Under the pieces are notes generated by a model, which made no database searches, was not told where the DNA came from, and saw only the letters and a list, made by a program, of their open reading frames with translations. Source: Alectoria sarmentosa (Eukaryota; Ascomycota; Lecanoromycetes; Lecanorales; Parmeliaceae). From it: a stretch of 64,000 nt of DNA. A program made the translations under genes and the position numbers. Positions 42,485 to 53,012 of the stretch are shown here, one piece after another. The stretch's first letter is position 1; each line of letters begins with the position of its first letter. Location of the stretch: assembly GCA_009733775.1 (NCBI GenBank), contig WOGZ01000017.1, forward strand, positions 1 through 64,000, written 5' to 3'.

Positions 42485-44393
42485 TCAACCCTGGTAGCCA
42501 CCGTAGTTGCCGGCTTGGCCATTGGGAGGATAGCCACCAGCACTTGGAGGGCCACCATAGCCACCTTGCATCTGGTCGCCGCGGCCGTATCCACCAGTAC
42601 TGCCCGGAACACCACCACCATTGCTAGGCATCTGACCGTATCCTTGAGGAGCCATACCTGGTCCCCCTTGAGCAGTGTAATTCCAATTGCCACGACCTGC
42701 CGCGCTCGGAGTTCCCATAGGAGACTGGTGGTTAGGATATCCAGACATAGGACCAGCAGAGTGTGGTCCACCTTGAGGAGTCATGGCTTGAGGACCGCCG
42801 TATTGCGGGAATCCATAGGCAGGTGAAGCCTGAGAGTAGCTTGGTGTCTGGGGCTGCTGAGGGGAGTAGCCATCAAATTGGCCTGTCGGAGGGCGGTCTT
42901 TGCCCCACTGAGCGGAAAATTAGTAGACCAAATATGTGAGTGAGTTAGAGATCTCTATTACTTACGCTACACTTCAAAGGACGGCCGTTAACATTGTACC
43001 CGCTCAATTGACAGATTGCCATGGCAGCATTTTCGTGTGTGTCCATCTTAACAAACGCAAAACCGCGATCTGACTGGAAACGCGTCTCCGCGACAAACCC
43101 GAAGTTTTGGAAGAGTGGAATGAGATCATTCTGAGTGGTGTAAGGGGTAAGGTTGCCGACGTAGCATGTTGTCTGCCATTGAGGGGTTTGCGCAACAACC
43201 ATCTCATAGCTCTGCATCCCGTGAGTGGGAAAGTGGTGGTGACCATAAGGAGTAGTAGGAGTCATTCCCATAGATGACATGGCTTGTTGCTGCGAAATTG
43301 AAGGCTGGCCCTTTTGGTTGGCCCAGTTGCAACGAATGGCACGAGAACCAAGCCACTCGCCGTCCATGGAACTCAACGCTTTCTCGGCATCGCCACGGTC
43401 TCTGAATGCCACAAACCCGTACCCGCGAGAGCGGCCAGTTTTCATGTCCCACATGACACGCGCTTCAGAAACAGAACCAAAGGCTGAAAAGGCTTGAGTG
43501 AGGACCTCATCGTTGACCTCGTTGCTCAGATCACCAACGAAGATATGAAAGTGGTTAGAGGTATCCTCCTTGTTGGAGTTGTTGGACTGATAAGCCCAGT
43601 TGACTCGAATCTCCTGTGTGACGCATCAGTACACATCTCCATATTGCACTCAGGTGTCAGGTCTAGCTCACCGCTTGGTGGACGCGACGACCATTGAGAG
43701 TCTGCATGGCTCGCTCTGCTGAAGCTGGATCGTCGTATTCGATGAAGCCGTAATTAAAGCCCTTGCTCTAGACGTGTTTAGTAAATTGAACAGTAGGAGA
43801 TGATAATGTGTGGATTGGGGTCGGAATTTGGGGCGAGTGTAGGAAAGGTGTGAAAGTCGAGATCAGGAAGGGATGAAACGAAAATTCAGTAGCGCGATTT
43901 CTTGATTCGCGAGGTCTAGGGTTCTCAATACCGCCATATATGAAATGTTAAGGCTCACCGCGGGTAAGGAGTTATCTCTACTTACGGCTCCCATATTTTT
44001 GTCCGGGATGATCTTGACGTTTTGCACATGCCCTGTGGTTTCGAAAATCTGGCGAAGTATGTCTTCCGTGACTCTTGGGTCTAATCCCCCTACGTAGAGA
44101 GCACGCTTATTTGGTTCCGGAGCAGCACGACGAACGAAACTGCCAGAGCCTGATGAAGGTGACAACATTCCGGTCGAATCACCCCCTGGCGATGTCATAG
44201 CAGTTGGTATAGGATTCGTGTTCTGCGGGATCACTACTGGAGGCAGCGGTGGTGGAGGCATGTGCGCAGGATTCCCTTGACCATTTGTAGTACCATTCTC
44301 ATATTGTTGTTGGCCCGGGGCCCCTGCAAATTGGGGAGGTGGAGGTAGGGACATGGAGGAAGGTTGCATGTTTTCTTGTTTTATCTCCGCCAT
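42485..44393 (-). CDS. PUB1: Triple-RRM RNA-binding protein of the Pub1/TIA-1 type
   Basis: Exons 44393-43986, 43767-43672, 43613-42966 and 42907-42485 give 524 aa. An N-terminal Pro/Gln-rich region precedes RRM1 (RALYVGGLDPRV…SKGFNYGFIEYDD, about 97-168). RRM2 starts FHIFVGDLSNEV and has SRGYGFVAF, about 190-265. RRM3 starts TTCYVGNLTPYT and has RGFAFVKMD, about 310-385. The tail is Gly/Gln/Pro-rich, low-complexity and prone to condensates. This order matches yeast Pub1 and animal TIA-1, which bind U-rich mRNA, stabilise messages and enter stress granules. The first intron is 218 bp, the longest seen here, and splits RRM1. The paralog Nam8/Ngr1 type is a less likely alternative. Confidence 0.9.
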
Positions 44394-45300
44394 TGGATAT
44401 AATATTGAGCAATCGACGAATTTTGAGGAAGTTTTTAAGGATGGAAGTTGAAGCTGAAGCTAGAGAGGGAAGGCTGCCGCTCGGACAGGTGTTCGAGAGT
44501 TGCAAGCTAGAGAGAGGTAGGAGATCCAGCGAGATTCAAAAAGATGATGCCGGTGCTGTTGCTTCTATGGTGAAGAGTCGTAGCCAACGCTGACGAAGTT
44601 ATTTGCAAGAGAAAGCTGATGGGCAAACAGGGAGAAGAATCGGCAGGCGCTTGTCAAGCAACACCGCAGAGGAAGCAATCGCACAAGAAGGAGAACCAAG
44701 GAGATATGGAAAAGGACGAAGGAAAGAGAGAGAAGACCGCTCAAGTTCCCAACGCTGATTGATAATATTGGATGGCTGGAGGTTGGAGGGACGAGGTGGG
44801 CATTTTTCAGAGCGACAGAGCTTCGCAAAATTAGGTTGACTTGGCGATCTAGTCCCAGTGGGGAAAGGCGCCACTGTGTGTACCTGAACCACCCAATCTC
44901 TTTCGAAAACTTATGTTTTGTGATACTGTCAGTGAGGCTGTTTAATAAATCACATTCTTCTTTACTACTTGACTGCATGCAAGCGCCCTTGTTCTCATCC
45001 TATATGCGTTCCATTCAGTGACCATTCTGGGGGCTGAAGATCACGGGAAGCCTAGTCACTAAAGAGGATTAGATGCTTGGCTCAGGGTCCAGCTCTGTAG
45101 CTAGTAAAGATCGAGGGGATCGAATTCACATTGTCTTTGATGAATAATCCTTCAGACCGTTCTTCACCATCTTGTACTCTACAAAGCTTTCTAAACATAC
45201 CTGTCTTCGTATCTATCTCCTTCCATTTGAAGACCCTTCGGCGTGAAAGTTCAAGTGATCTGGATATGAACAAGTGGAGAACGACCAAACAAATTCAGAA
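44394..45300. promoter_or_regulatory. Divergent promoter region, PUB1-type and Med2-like genes
   Basis: The two start codons are head-to-head across about 900 bp. The region between should contain both promoters and 5' UTRs. No TATA box or repeat stood out. Confidence 0.5.
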
Positions 45301-46648
45301 ATGGCAGACACGCAAAGTTCACAGCACCCCTTGAAAGTGCTGTCATCATCGCTGGTTCTTGTGGTGAGCACAAGCACGAAAGAATCCCTTGTCCCTTTTG
45401 CTAAGTTCTCTGACAGCTTCATCAAACCGGCAAGATACTCCGGGATCCAAATTGGCGGAATCCAAGGCAGAGTGGTCTCACTCAAAAGCGCATTAGTGAA
45501 TATGTGCCCTTTGCCAATCAGCAGTTCCATGACGCTCTTGATGAAATTGAAGTTGAAATTGTACGTCAAGACACCTTTGACCCATCCCCCCAACTTTACA
45601 GTATGCGAATGCAGAGATAGTATCGAGCGTCTTCAGTCATAACATAGATACTGATATATCAGATCAGCTTCAAGCAAAAGCAGTAATGGAGCGAGACCTC
45701 TCGCTCCTGAGAAAGAAGCGCGTTGAGCGCGAACGTATCGCCAATGGCTTAAAGGCTCAGCCTTCACCTGAGGAGGTCACTGGCATCCCTCAGCTCAATG
45801 AAAACGTACCTGTAGAGGCTTCTCCTGCCAACAACACCGCTCAGAGTTCCGGAGAGGTGAATGGAGAAGATACCATTATGGTAGATTCTGCATTAGAAGC
45901 AGGCCTCATTGGATCAAACGACGAGCCGCAGGCCGAAGTGCCGCAGAACAATGACAACATCACCAGTGATCCAGGAATGCCACAAGACGCAGAGAATTCC
46001 ATAGGACTAGCAATCGTCATGCCACAGGACTCGACAACCGAGGCCATCAAGCCACCGAAGAGCTCTGAGAAGAAATTTGGCGGAGCAACTCCAGCAGCAG
46101 AAGCGCTGCTAGACTCGAATACTGCGGAGCTGGATTTCGAATCGATGTTCAACGATACAGACTTGACGGCCGGTGACGGTACTATGACTTTCAGTCTTGA
46201 TTTTACCTCGGACGCGAACCTAAATCAAGACGTACTCAATGACCGTGCATTCGAGAACATTGAAATGAGTAAAGACGTACTCAACGATGGTGCGTTCGAG
46301 AAAATTGAGATGAGCAATGCGGACATGTCAAATCTTGGCGCCACCACGAGCGAAGATATCAACACCCTTTTGCCCGGTCTAGAAAATTACGTCAACGCAG
46401 GGACCGACTTCTCCAACATCAACATTCCAGTAGCATCATCATTGCCCGAGACCTCGCAAATAACATCCGTGGGCACCGTAGGTGCTCCAACTCAGACATC
46501 CGCTCAGCCTGCTATTGTTGACTCGACTTTCGACGACATCTTTGCATCTGGGGACTTTTCTATTGATGGTACCGGAGATGATGGCATGGGTGCAGGCAAC
46601 TTGGGCGATTTCGAGGACTTTGATGAAGACTGGTTCAAAACTGATTGA
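45301..46648 (+). CDS. Acidic-tailed protein, possibly Mediator subunit 2
   Basis: Exons 45301-45363, 45417-45560 and 45602-46648 give 417 aa. The N-terminal third is helical: LHQTGKILRDPNWRNP, EYVPFANQQFHDALDEIEVEI, and QLQAKAVMERDLSLLRKKRVERER forms a likely coiled coil. The remainder is Asp/Glu/Ser/Asn-rich, with a 15-codon tandem duplication (DVLNDRAFENIEMS / DVLNDGAFEKIEMS, 46229-46318), and ends FDDIFASGDFSIDG…GDFEDFDEDWFKTD. Fungal Med2 has a short N-terminal coiled coil and an acidic, Asn-rich tail rich in aromatic residues, so this assignment is possible but rests on composition. The first exon is uncertain: its 21 codons are not conserved in any way I can see. No membrane segment. 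Confidence 0.6.
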
Positions 46649-48147
46649 ACATGACCCAGATTTCTCATCGAGTTGATAGCTTCGGCTTTGAAATGAATTG
46701 CCTCATACGGAGCAAGCAGCCCTTCTCCGATAGATTTGATTTGATATCTACTGCTGTTTCTCTACTCATTTGGGATGAATTGCCACGATCTAACCAAACC
46801 CTCTCGAAGATGTGAAGAATTAGGTAGCATGGATGAATATTTGGCTTCGAGTCTTCCAAGCTTGTAACGTTCTCTATTAATGGATCTGTGCGTCACACTT
46901 ATGCTGTCCAATACACCAACGAGATGATAGATAGTATCGAGAGGCTCGAATCCAAGGGTGGATCATCGTGATCAACACCAATCCTGCTTAACACACTTCC
47001 AAACTTGCGCCATCTTCTTCAATTCCAAATCAACACGATTCCATTCATCTTTGTCCAACTAAGGCGATGAGTGCGCACGGACGTCATATTAATCGGGCAT
47101 GAGGTCGGTGTAGATGGTGGATAAAACGGTCTGTAAGAGCCAGTGGACTGGGTGTGTCACCAGAGCGGGCCAGCGAGGGTTTGCGCCGAGTGAGAAGAGG
47201 GAGACAATGCTTGGGGAAGTATGACTGGGGACATGTGGGTGGGGGGGGGCCAACGATGAAGATGATGACGATGATGATGCTGACTCGCGAAGACTACAGA
47301 TGCCAGCGACGGTCGCGCGGGCGGGCTCTTCGACGACACAGATGTTCAGGATGTTGGTGTTGATGCCGACGACCGCAAAGAATAGCATTGACAGGTTCTG
47401 CGTTATGCAAGAGGCGTTTGGTAAGGAGAGGTATGTAATTGAGGAAACCTTCGAAAGCATATACACTTTCTGCTGCTAAGATTGAGGGGAGGGGAGTGTG
47501 GGGCTTTGATCGCGAGCGGACGAAGGCGTTAATGTGGTGCGGTTTCGTGGCCAGTAGGATAGCTGCTCGAGGAGCTCTTGGCATGAACTACCGGGGGCTG
47601 CCACGATCGTGTAAGCGCGCATTTTGCCAATTCTTTTGGAGAAGGTTGGTTTTCTTGTATCTTTTGATCTCAGTGGTTGGTATATGGTCCAGAAGGATGT
47701 ATGCGAAGACAGATGCAAAGGTCACGACGGGGACAAACACAATGCAGCTTGAGACGGGCAGCTTGGATTCTTTATGTCCTTATAGTGAGCCATTTATCGA
47801 AGCTGAAATAACACATAATTGACATGAGTACAGAAAGAAGCATTTCCGGGTTTTGCAAAACCCGGAATGGACACTAGGCCCGATCTGGCAGAACATTTTT
47901 TCGGATTCTGCGGCTTTTGGCAACAAGGTCTGCCGTGGACTTCGGTCTATCTCTTTGCAGTCCTTATCTGATGGGGACATAGTATAGATGTTAGCTCACG
48001 CATGAGGAATCCTTGGCGAGAAGTATATAAGGAAGGAATCACCAGCATGTTTCTCACCAAGGATAATTCAAGCCAACAGAAATATAAGACATCTTGGCTC
48101 CTAACCCCAGTCATCTATCAAACTTCCAAAACAGCCACATCGACAAA
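46649..48147. other. Gene-poor interval with possible decayed coding sequence
   Basis: Downstream of the acidic-tailed gene. On the minus strand between 47089 and 47822 several frames carry short hydrophobic stretches (for example SCIVFVPVVTFASVFAYILL and LSMLFFAVVGINTNILNICVV), interrupted by stops and without obvious introns. It could be a decayed membrane-protein gene, but I cannot name a family. A run of short Ser codons on the minus strand reflects a GAT/GATGAC repeat near 47252-47280. Confidence 0.35.
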
Positions 48148-49380
48148 ATGCCTAGGCTCTCTGAAATCTATCAATTCCTTCATGGCCAACTTTTACAGAT
48201 GCCGCATGTACCGAAAACTACTTTCGCAGGCCGTACCGTAATCATCACGGGCGCAAACACAGGCCTGGGTTTCGAAGCAGCCAAGCATTAGTATGATCCC
48301 TTGCTCTCTTCTCGTTTAGGCTCGTCATGGCTGACCAAAGACTCAACAGTGCACGTCTTGACGTTACACATCTTATCCTCGGATGCCGCGATGTTGCCAA
48401 GGGAGAAAAGGCCAAGCGCACGATCCTTGCGTCCACTCTTCGCTCGTCGACACCTCCCAAGGTCGAGGTGTGGCCAATTGACATGGCAGAATACTCTTCG
48501 GTTTTGGCCTTTGGCGACCGTGCCTGTAGCACCTTATCACATCTTGACGCCGTAGTCTTGAACGCCGGGGTATCGCTCAACAAGTTCGAGCTAGCCGAAG
48601 GCATCGAGAGGACTCTTACCATCAACGTCATCTCCACCTTCTTGCTCGCGCAATTGGTCTTGCCAAAGCTGCGCGAGACTGGTCGTACGCAGGCGACAGA
48701 CACGCATCTTACCATTGTCGGCTCGATGATCCACATATTCGCAAAGACTCAACAGCTGTGTGATGCCAAGAGCGGAGAGATCTTGAGGATGCTTAGCGAT
48801 CCAGCGCAGGCGGACATGGCTAATCGGTATTTCCTCAGTAAACTGCTGGTGATATTGGGAGTCCGGGATCTGGCCGCAAAGACCAATGCCTCAGCAGAAG
48901 AGAAATGGTCAACGGTGGTAAACTGTGTAAACCCGGTACGGACATTTCGGAGTTATTTTCCCCTATATTCAACCAAATTGTGTGCCGCAAGACGCAGTCC
49001 GGGAACAAAACCCTGCTCCGACGCCTGGGACCTGTTTCATTGACCAGGATTCCTTGCCTTGATTAAGCAATGCTGACTCCAAATGTGCGTAGGGATGGTG
49101 CAAAACGGAACTCTTTCGCCACGAAGATCTGGGACTGGGAGCGAGAACTATGCTAAGGTTGATAGGTAGGACTGGCGAAGAAGGGAGTCGAACCCTTGTA
49201 CATGCTTCATCGGCGGGCAATGTGACCCATGGCAGATATCTGAGCGAGTGTCAGATCAAGCCCGAGTCGCAATGGGTAACGAGCGAAGCTGGTCAAAACG
49301 TCCAGGAAAGATTTGCCGGTGAATTGCAAAGAGCATTGGAAGAGATCCAGCAGGCGCGAAAAAGCAGCCTTGATCTATGA
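48148..49380 (+). CDS. Short-chain dehydrogenase/reductase (SDR)
   Basis: Exons 48148-48290, 48350-48935 and 49093-49380 give 338 aa. The Rossmann glycine motif TGANTGLG is at residues 34-41, NAG at 119-121, Ser173 in TIVGSM and the catalytic YFLSK (Tyr208, Lys212). After a 157-bp intron the protein continues GWCKTELFRHEDLGLGARTMLRL and ends GSRTLVHASSAGNVTHGRYLSECQI, a C-terminal pattern seen in fungal retinol-dehydrogenase-like SDRs of secondary metabolism. It probably reduces or oxidises a carbonyl/alcohol with NAD(P). No membrane anchor or leader is visible. It is convergent with the Zn2Cys6 regulator (stops 77 bp apart), and lies 6-9 kb from the adenylate-forming ligase, so a shared pathway is possible. 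Confidence 0.9.
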
Positions 49381-49457
49381 GATCTGTATTAGGATGACTG
49401 CTGTAGTGAAGATATAGCGCAGTCTCCACTGTCTTCGTGACCTGTACTAGTACCATG

Positions 49458-51783
49458 TCAACCCCCAAATGACGAATCTAGCATGTCTTGCTCATTCAAA
49501 TTACCAAGATCCTGCACAAAGAGTTCCCAATTGACCCAGGACATATATTCTGGCTCATCCACCCATGTCTCGGGCATAGAATTATCCACATCTGTGGGCA
49601 GCATCTGTGGTCTCGATTGGCCAGTCTCGCTCGGAGGCTCTGGATTTTGATTGAACGGCGAGGTTCGAATTTGAGCTTGCTTGTTAGCATGCCAAGTCCA
49701 ATTATTATCTTGGAATCGGCTGTCCCCTTTACTGAACCTGCTAGAGTCTAAGTTCCCGTGTGAAGATGTTGCTCGTGGATTAATAGGTGTAGGAATAGGT
49801 AGCAATGACCCTCGAGAGCCATCCCTCGTAGATCGTGCCTTTCCCATAAGTTTTTCAACCGATCTCCAGAGAACATCATCAATGACCAAGTCAGCAAAAA
49901 CGGTGAAGGCCTCTTCAGCGACCTTCCAAGCTCTGTTGGCCAGTGCCCCATTACCATGCCCACAAAGTTCGGCAAGCATAATCGCCAAAACGTACCATTT
50001 GACCCAACCAAACCAACTCCAAGGTGTGAGGCTTGGGTCGGTGAACTTCAGGAGCGAGCGCTCGACAACGTCAGTGGCCACTTCCAAGACGTTAAAGTCG
50101 TCGGCAGGGGGAGGACCGGCACTGAAAAGCCGATGCATTGGACGGCGCACAAGAAGTTTCTTTGATACGATCATGTCTTGGCCAACAATCTTCATAAACC
50201 GTTGATAGGGCTGCGTCATGTCGCAATGCTGTAGATACCTTTCGTTCATGCGCTGCTCCCAATCTATGACTATCTTAGATCTCTTGGTCCACTCTTGTCT
50301 CGTCTTCGCGGGTTGGCCGTCGGAATCCGTGGGAACGTGGGTCAGCCTTCTATAGCAAATCAGTGCCTCGTGCGTCATGGAGCTGAAGGACATGTCTGTG
50401 AGACCTGATTGCTCAACAAAAGCGGATCGAATTGGAGCTGAAGAAACGAGTGAATCGTCAATGTTGAGGGGCAGAGGACCTAGCAAGCCATTACTAGCGA
50501 TGACGGAATGTGATCCCCCGTCGAACGCTGCTTGCATGTCGAGTATCCCAATTGAATACCACACCCTCCGTCGAATCTCCCTCTGAAGGGGAGTGTTGAA
50601 GCGGCCGTCATCGGTATCCAATCCAAGGGACTGCCCAATGCGAACAGCACTTGCAATCAGAGTCCAGATCTTCTTATAGCCAGTGCAGGTGCGGCGTCCA
50701 GCCTGCTCGCTTCAACGTCAGCTAAGTCTGCTTCTATTAAATCATGAGAAATGACTACAGAGGACAATGCAAGGGTCCATTACTGGGGTCACTTACAAGA
50801 TATATCACGAAGGCCTGAAGAACAGTAATGTCTGAAGTGGTAAGCAATTTTGCTCGAGAGAGCATAACCTCGGTTGCCAAGCGGAATCTGTTTATGGTCT
50901 TGTCTTTCGTCTCCATAAACATCTTTCGACTTTCAGCCTCAGTCAGAGTACAGACAGTCGTGAAGCACATGGCAAATCTGAGCGCTTCGCGGGAAGGACA
51001 ATCCAGAGGGTCTGCCCATTCCGGTTCTTCGGAAAGCAATAGGCTACGAAGTGATGGTAAGTGGGTTACTTTGAGGATAGAGTCCACTCGGTAGATGTAG
51101 GTATCCAGGAGTGCGGTGAGGATTGGTCTTGGAATTGCCTCTAGTAAAACAGGATTGACCACACAAGAAGAGGCGCCAAACAGAATCATGTCAAAATCCT
51201 GGAAAGATGAGCCATTGGCCGCACTCGGCAAAGCACTTTGAGGTGGATCGTCAGACTCGTCATCTGGAAATTCGTCTAACGTTTCACGAATACCAGCTAC
51301 CTTCGGTCAACGTCAACACTTGATCTCTCACTATGGACGGGTTTGTCCCTGGAATACGACTGAGACGCACCTGATGATTGAGAGTGGCCCAGAATGAATC
51401 ATCAACCCTCTCGTTGTTAGCACCTTGGCCATCTTCCAGCGGCGGTGTAGGGGTCTGCGAGTGTAATCATCAGAGAGCCGTATTTGCAAGGTTCAATCGT
51501 AACATACCTTTTGCACTGTTCTAGAGTCCTTGTTAGATTGCCAGTCTATAAGGATGTTTTCCAATTTTGCGACACGGTCTTTCAGATCAGCGTCTTTGGT
51601 CTTGTCGGTCCCGGCGCGTCCCCTTGCAAGACGATGGCGATGCACAAGAGTGCACTCCAAGTCTGAGCGTTGGCAAGAGGCGCAAGGATGAGTTTTATCG
51701 CATCGTGTTTTACGTTGGCGACATTGCTCGCAGCTGAGGGTGACCTTTTGCTTCTCGGAAGAAGCAATGCGGGCCTTCTGCAT
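49458..51783 (-). CDS. Zn2Cys6 transcription factor with fungal-specific TF domain
   Basis: Exons 51783-51508, 51454-51371, 51300-50797 and 50702-49458 give 702 aa. The zinc cluster is CEQCRQRKTRCDKTHPCASC followed by QRSDLEC (Cys18, 21, 28, 34, 37 and 44: spacing C-x2-C-x6-C-x5-C-x2-C-x6-C). A coiled-coil linker, LKDRVAKLENILIDW, follows at about 68-82 and likely dimerises. The middle-homology domain (from DFDMILFGASSCVVNPVLLEAIPRPI on, including the Trp-rich IRRRVWYSIGILDMQAAFD) is typical of fungal regulators. Such proteins bind CGG-type sites as dimers. A direct repeat of CGG triplets sits just upstream (see regulatory feature), suggesting autoregulation. Position between the SDR and the T-C locus makes it a candidate pathway regulator. 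Confidence 0.9.
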
Positions 51784-53012
51784 CAGAGTAGTGACGTTGA
51801 ATTGGGCGGCAAATAGGAGAACATGGCGAGGTGGATAGGTAAATCAAAAACAAAAAGACGCGTTTTGGCAATGTCGAATGGATGATGTCAGGACTCAAGA
51901 TCTTTAATTTCACCACTTACCTCAGGTAGAGAAGCCTTAAGCGTGCCCTAAAACGGCCCCTAAAACGGCCCCTAAGACTCCCAGTCTTCCCCTCGGCGTT
52001 CCGGGGGAGAAGCCCAAGGTTAGTGCAAGGCAGTCCCCGCTCCAGCTGATCTTAATCCAATAACATCCCATTCTTCATTCTTCGAAGAAAGGCAGCCTCA
52101 ATCGAGGTATGAACGAAAGAGTCCGCTCTGTGTATTCTTCGAGAACAAGTGTATATCTTGTCGTCCGGACTGGACGGAGCTATCAGTCTTGCATCGATTT
52201 TTCTCCTCACGTGACGAAGGGCGCCTTGGCACTTCCTCTCAGATGGATGGCATCAATGTTGTATGTCGTATCAATCCAGACAACAGTAGCGTCTCTGCTT
52301 CCGCCTGCTCCAAGTCTTGCCTTATGTACGGAGGTAGGCAGGGTGATGATAGGACATGCTTGCAGCCTTGGGATGCAGGAGAGTGGGGCCGGTGGTGGCG
52401 CAGCGTTGCGAGTCGCTGCAGCAAGCTGACCATCCCAATCCCACATGCGTCCTTATAATCCCCTTTGTCGCCACAGGTCTCTTCAGTCTTGTTTCTTTTG
52501 CTTCCTCTTGGCTATCCCACCGGTAGTCACGAAAGTCATAATATCTGCTAGACTTATAACCTCATTAACTTCCGACAAAACAAGAGAGCCTTGTCTTGAG
52601 TGCGCTGCTTCGTTGCTAATCAATCTGTTGCGCCGAAGCTCTGCAAGACACTCCTCTTTAGTCCCCAAAGCCAGTACGAGCTGTCTCTTCCAAAATTCTC
52701 CTCTGTATCATCTAGCAGCGATTTCGACTCCACTTCTCAGCTGTGCATGCGAACTCTGGCTGTCTGCTAGATTTCAAACTCCGCCTATCGTCGTCACGAT
52801 CTAGGAGGTTAACAAAAACATACGGCGCCCCACCCTTCAGTAGCGGAATCTCGCGCAGATAGAATCGGGCCGGACTCTTCCTCGGAGAGGCACATTCGCT
52901 GCAGCTTGAAAGACGTAGTCAGGATATCTACAGATCATACCGTCACCTGTGTCAGATCGTAATAGCAAAATATTTACTCTGACCAACGAAATCCGTCTTT
53001 CTACTGAAAGAG
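51784..53012. promoter_or_regulatory. Divergent intergenic region, regulator and membrane protein
   Basis: The Zn2Cys6 gene and the membrane-protein gene point away from each other. The region contains the CGG direct repeat listed separately. No gene was recognised in it. Confidence 0.5.
51947..51972. promoter_or_regulatory. Direct repeat with CGG triplets upstream of the Zn2Cys6 gene
   Basis: Two tandem 12-bp units (CCTAAAACGGCC) place CGG triplets 12 bp apart, about 165-190 bp before the regulator's start codon. Zn2Cys6 dimers commonly recognise paired CGG triplets, so this is a plausible self-binding site. The assignment is from sequence alone. Confidence 0.35.

Noticed and set aside
43614..43671. 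Extension of the PUB1-type frame across introns
   Set aside because: Frames between the exons contain stops and break the RRM pattern; the GT-AG introns restore it.
49171..49205. tRNA gene on the minus strand (AAGGGTTCGACTCCCTT looks like a T-arm with B box)
   Set aside because: No matching acceptor stem or D-arm lies upstream, and the segment is inside the last exon of the SDR, where it codes for conserved TGEEGSRTLVHAS.
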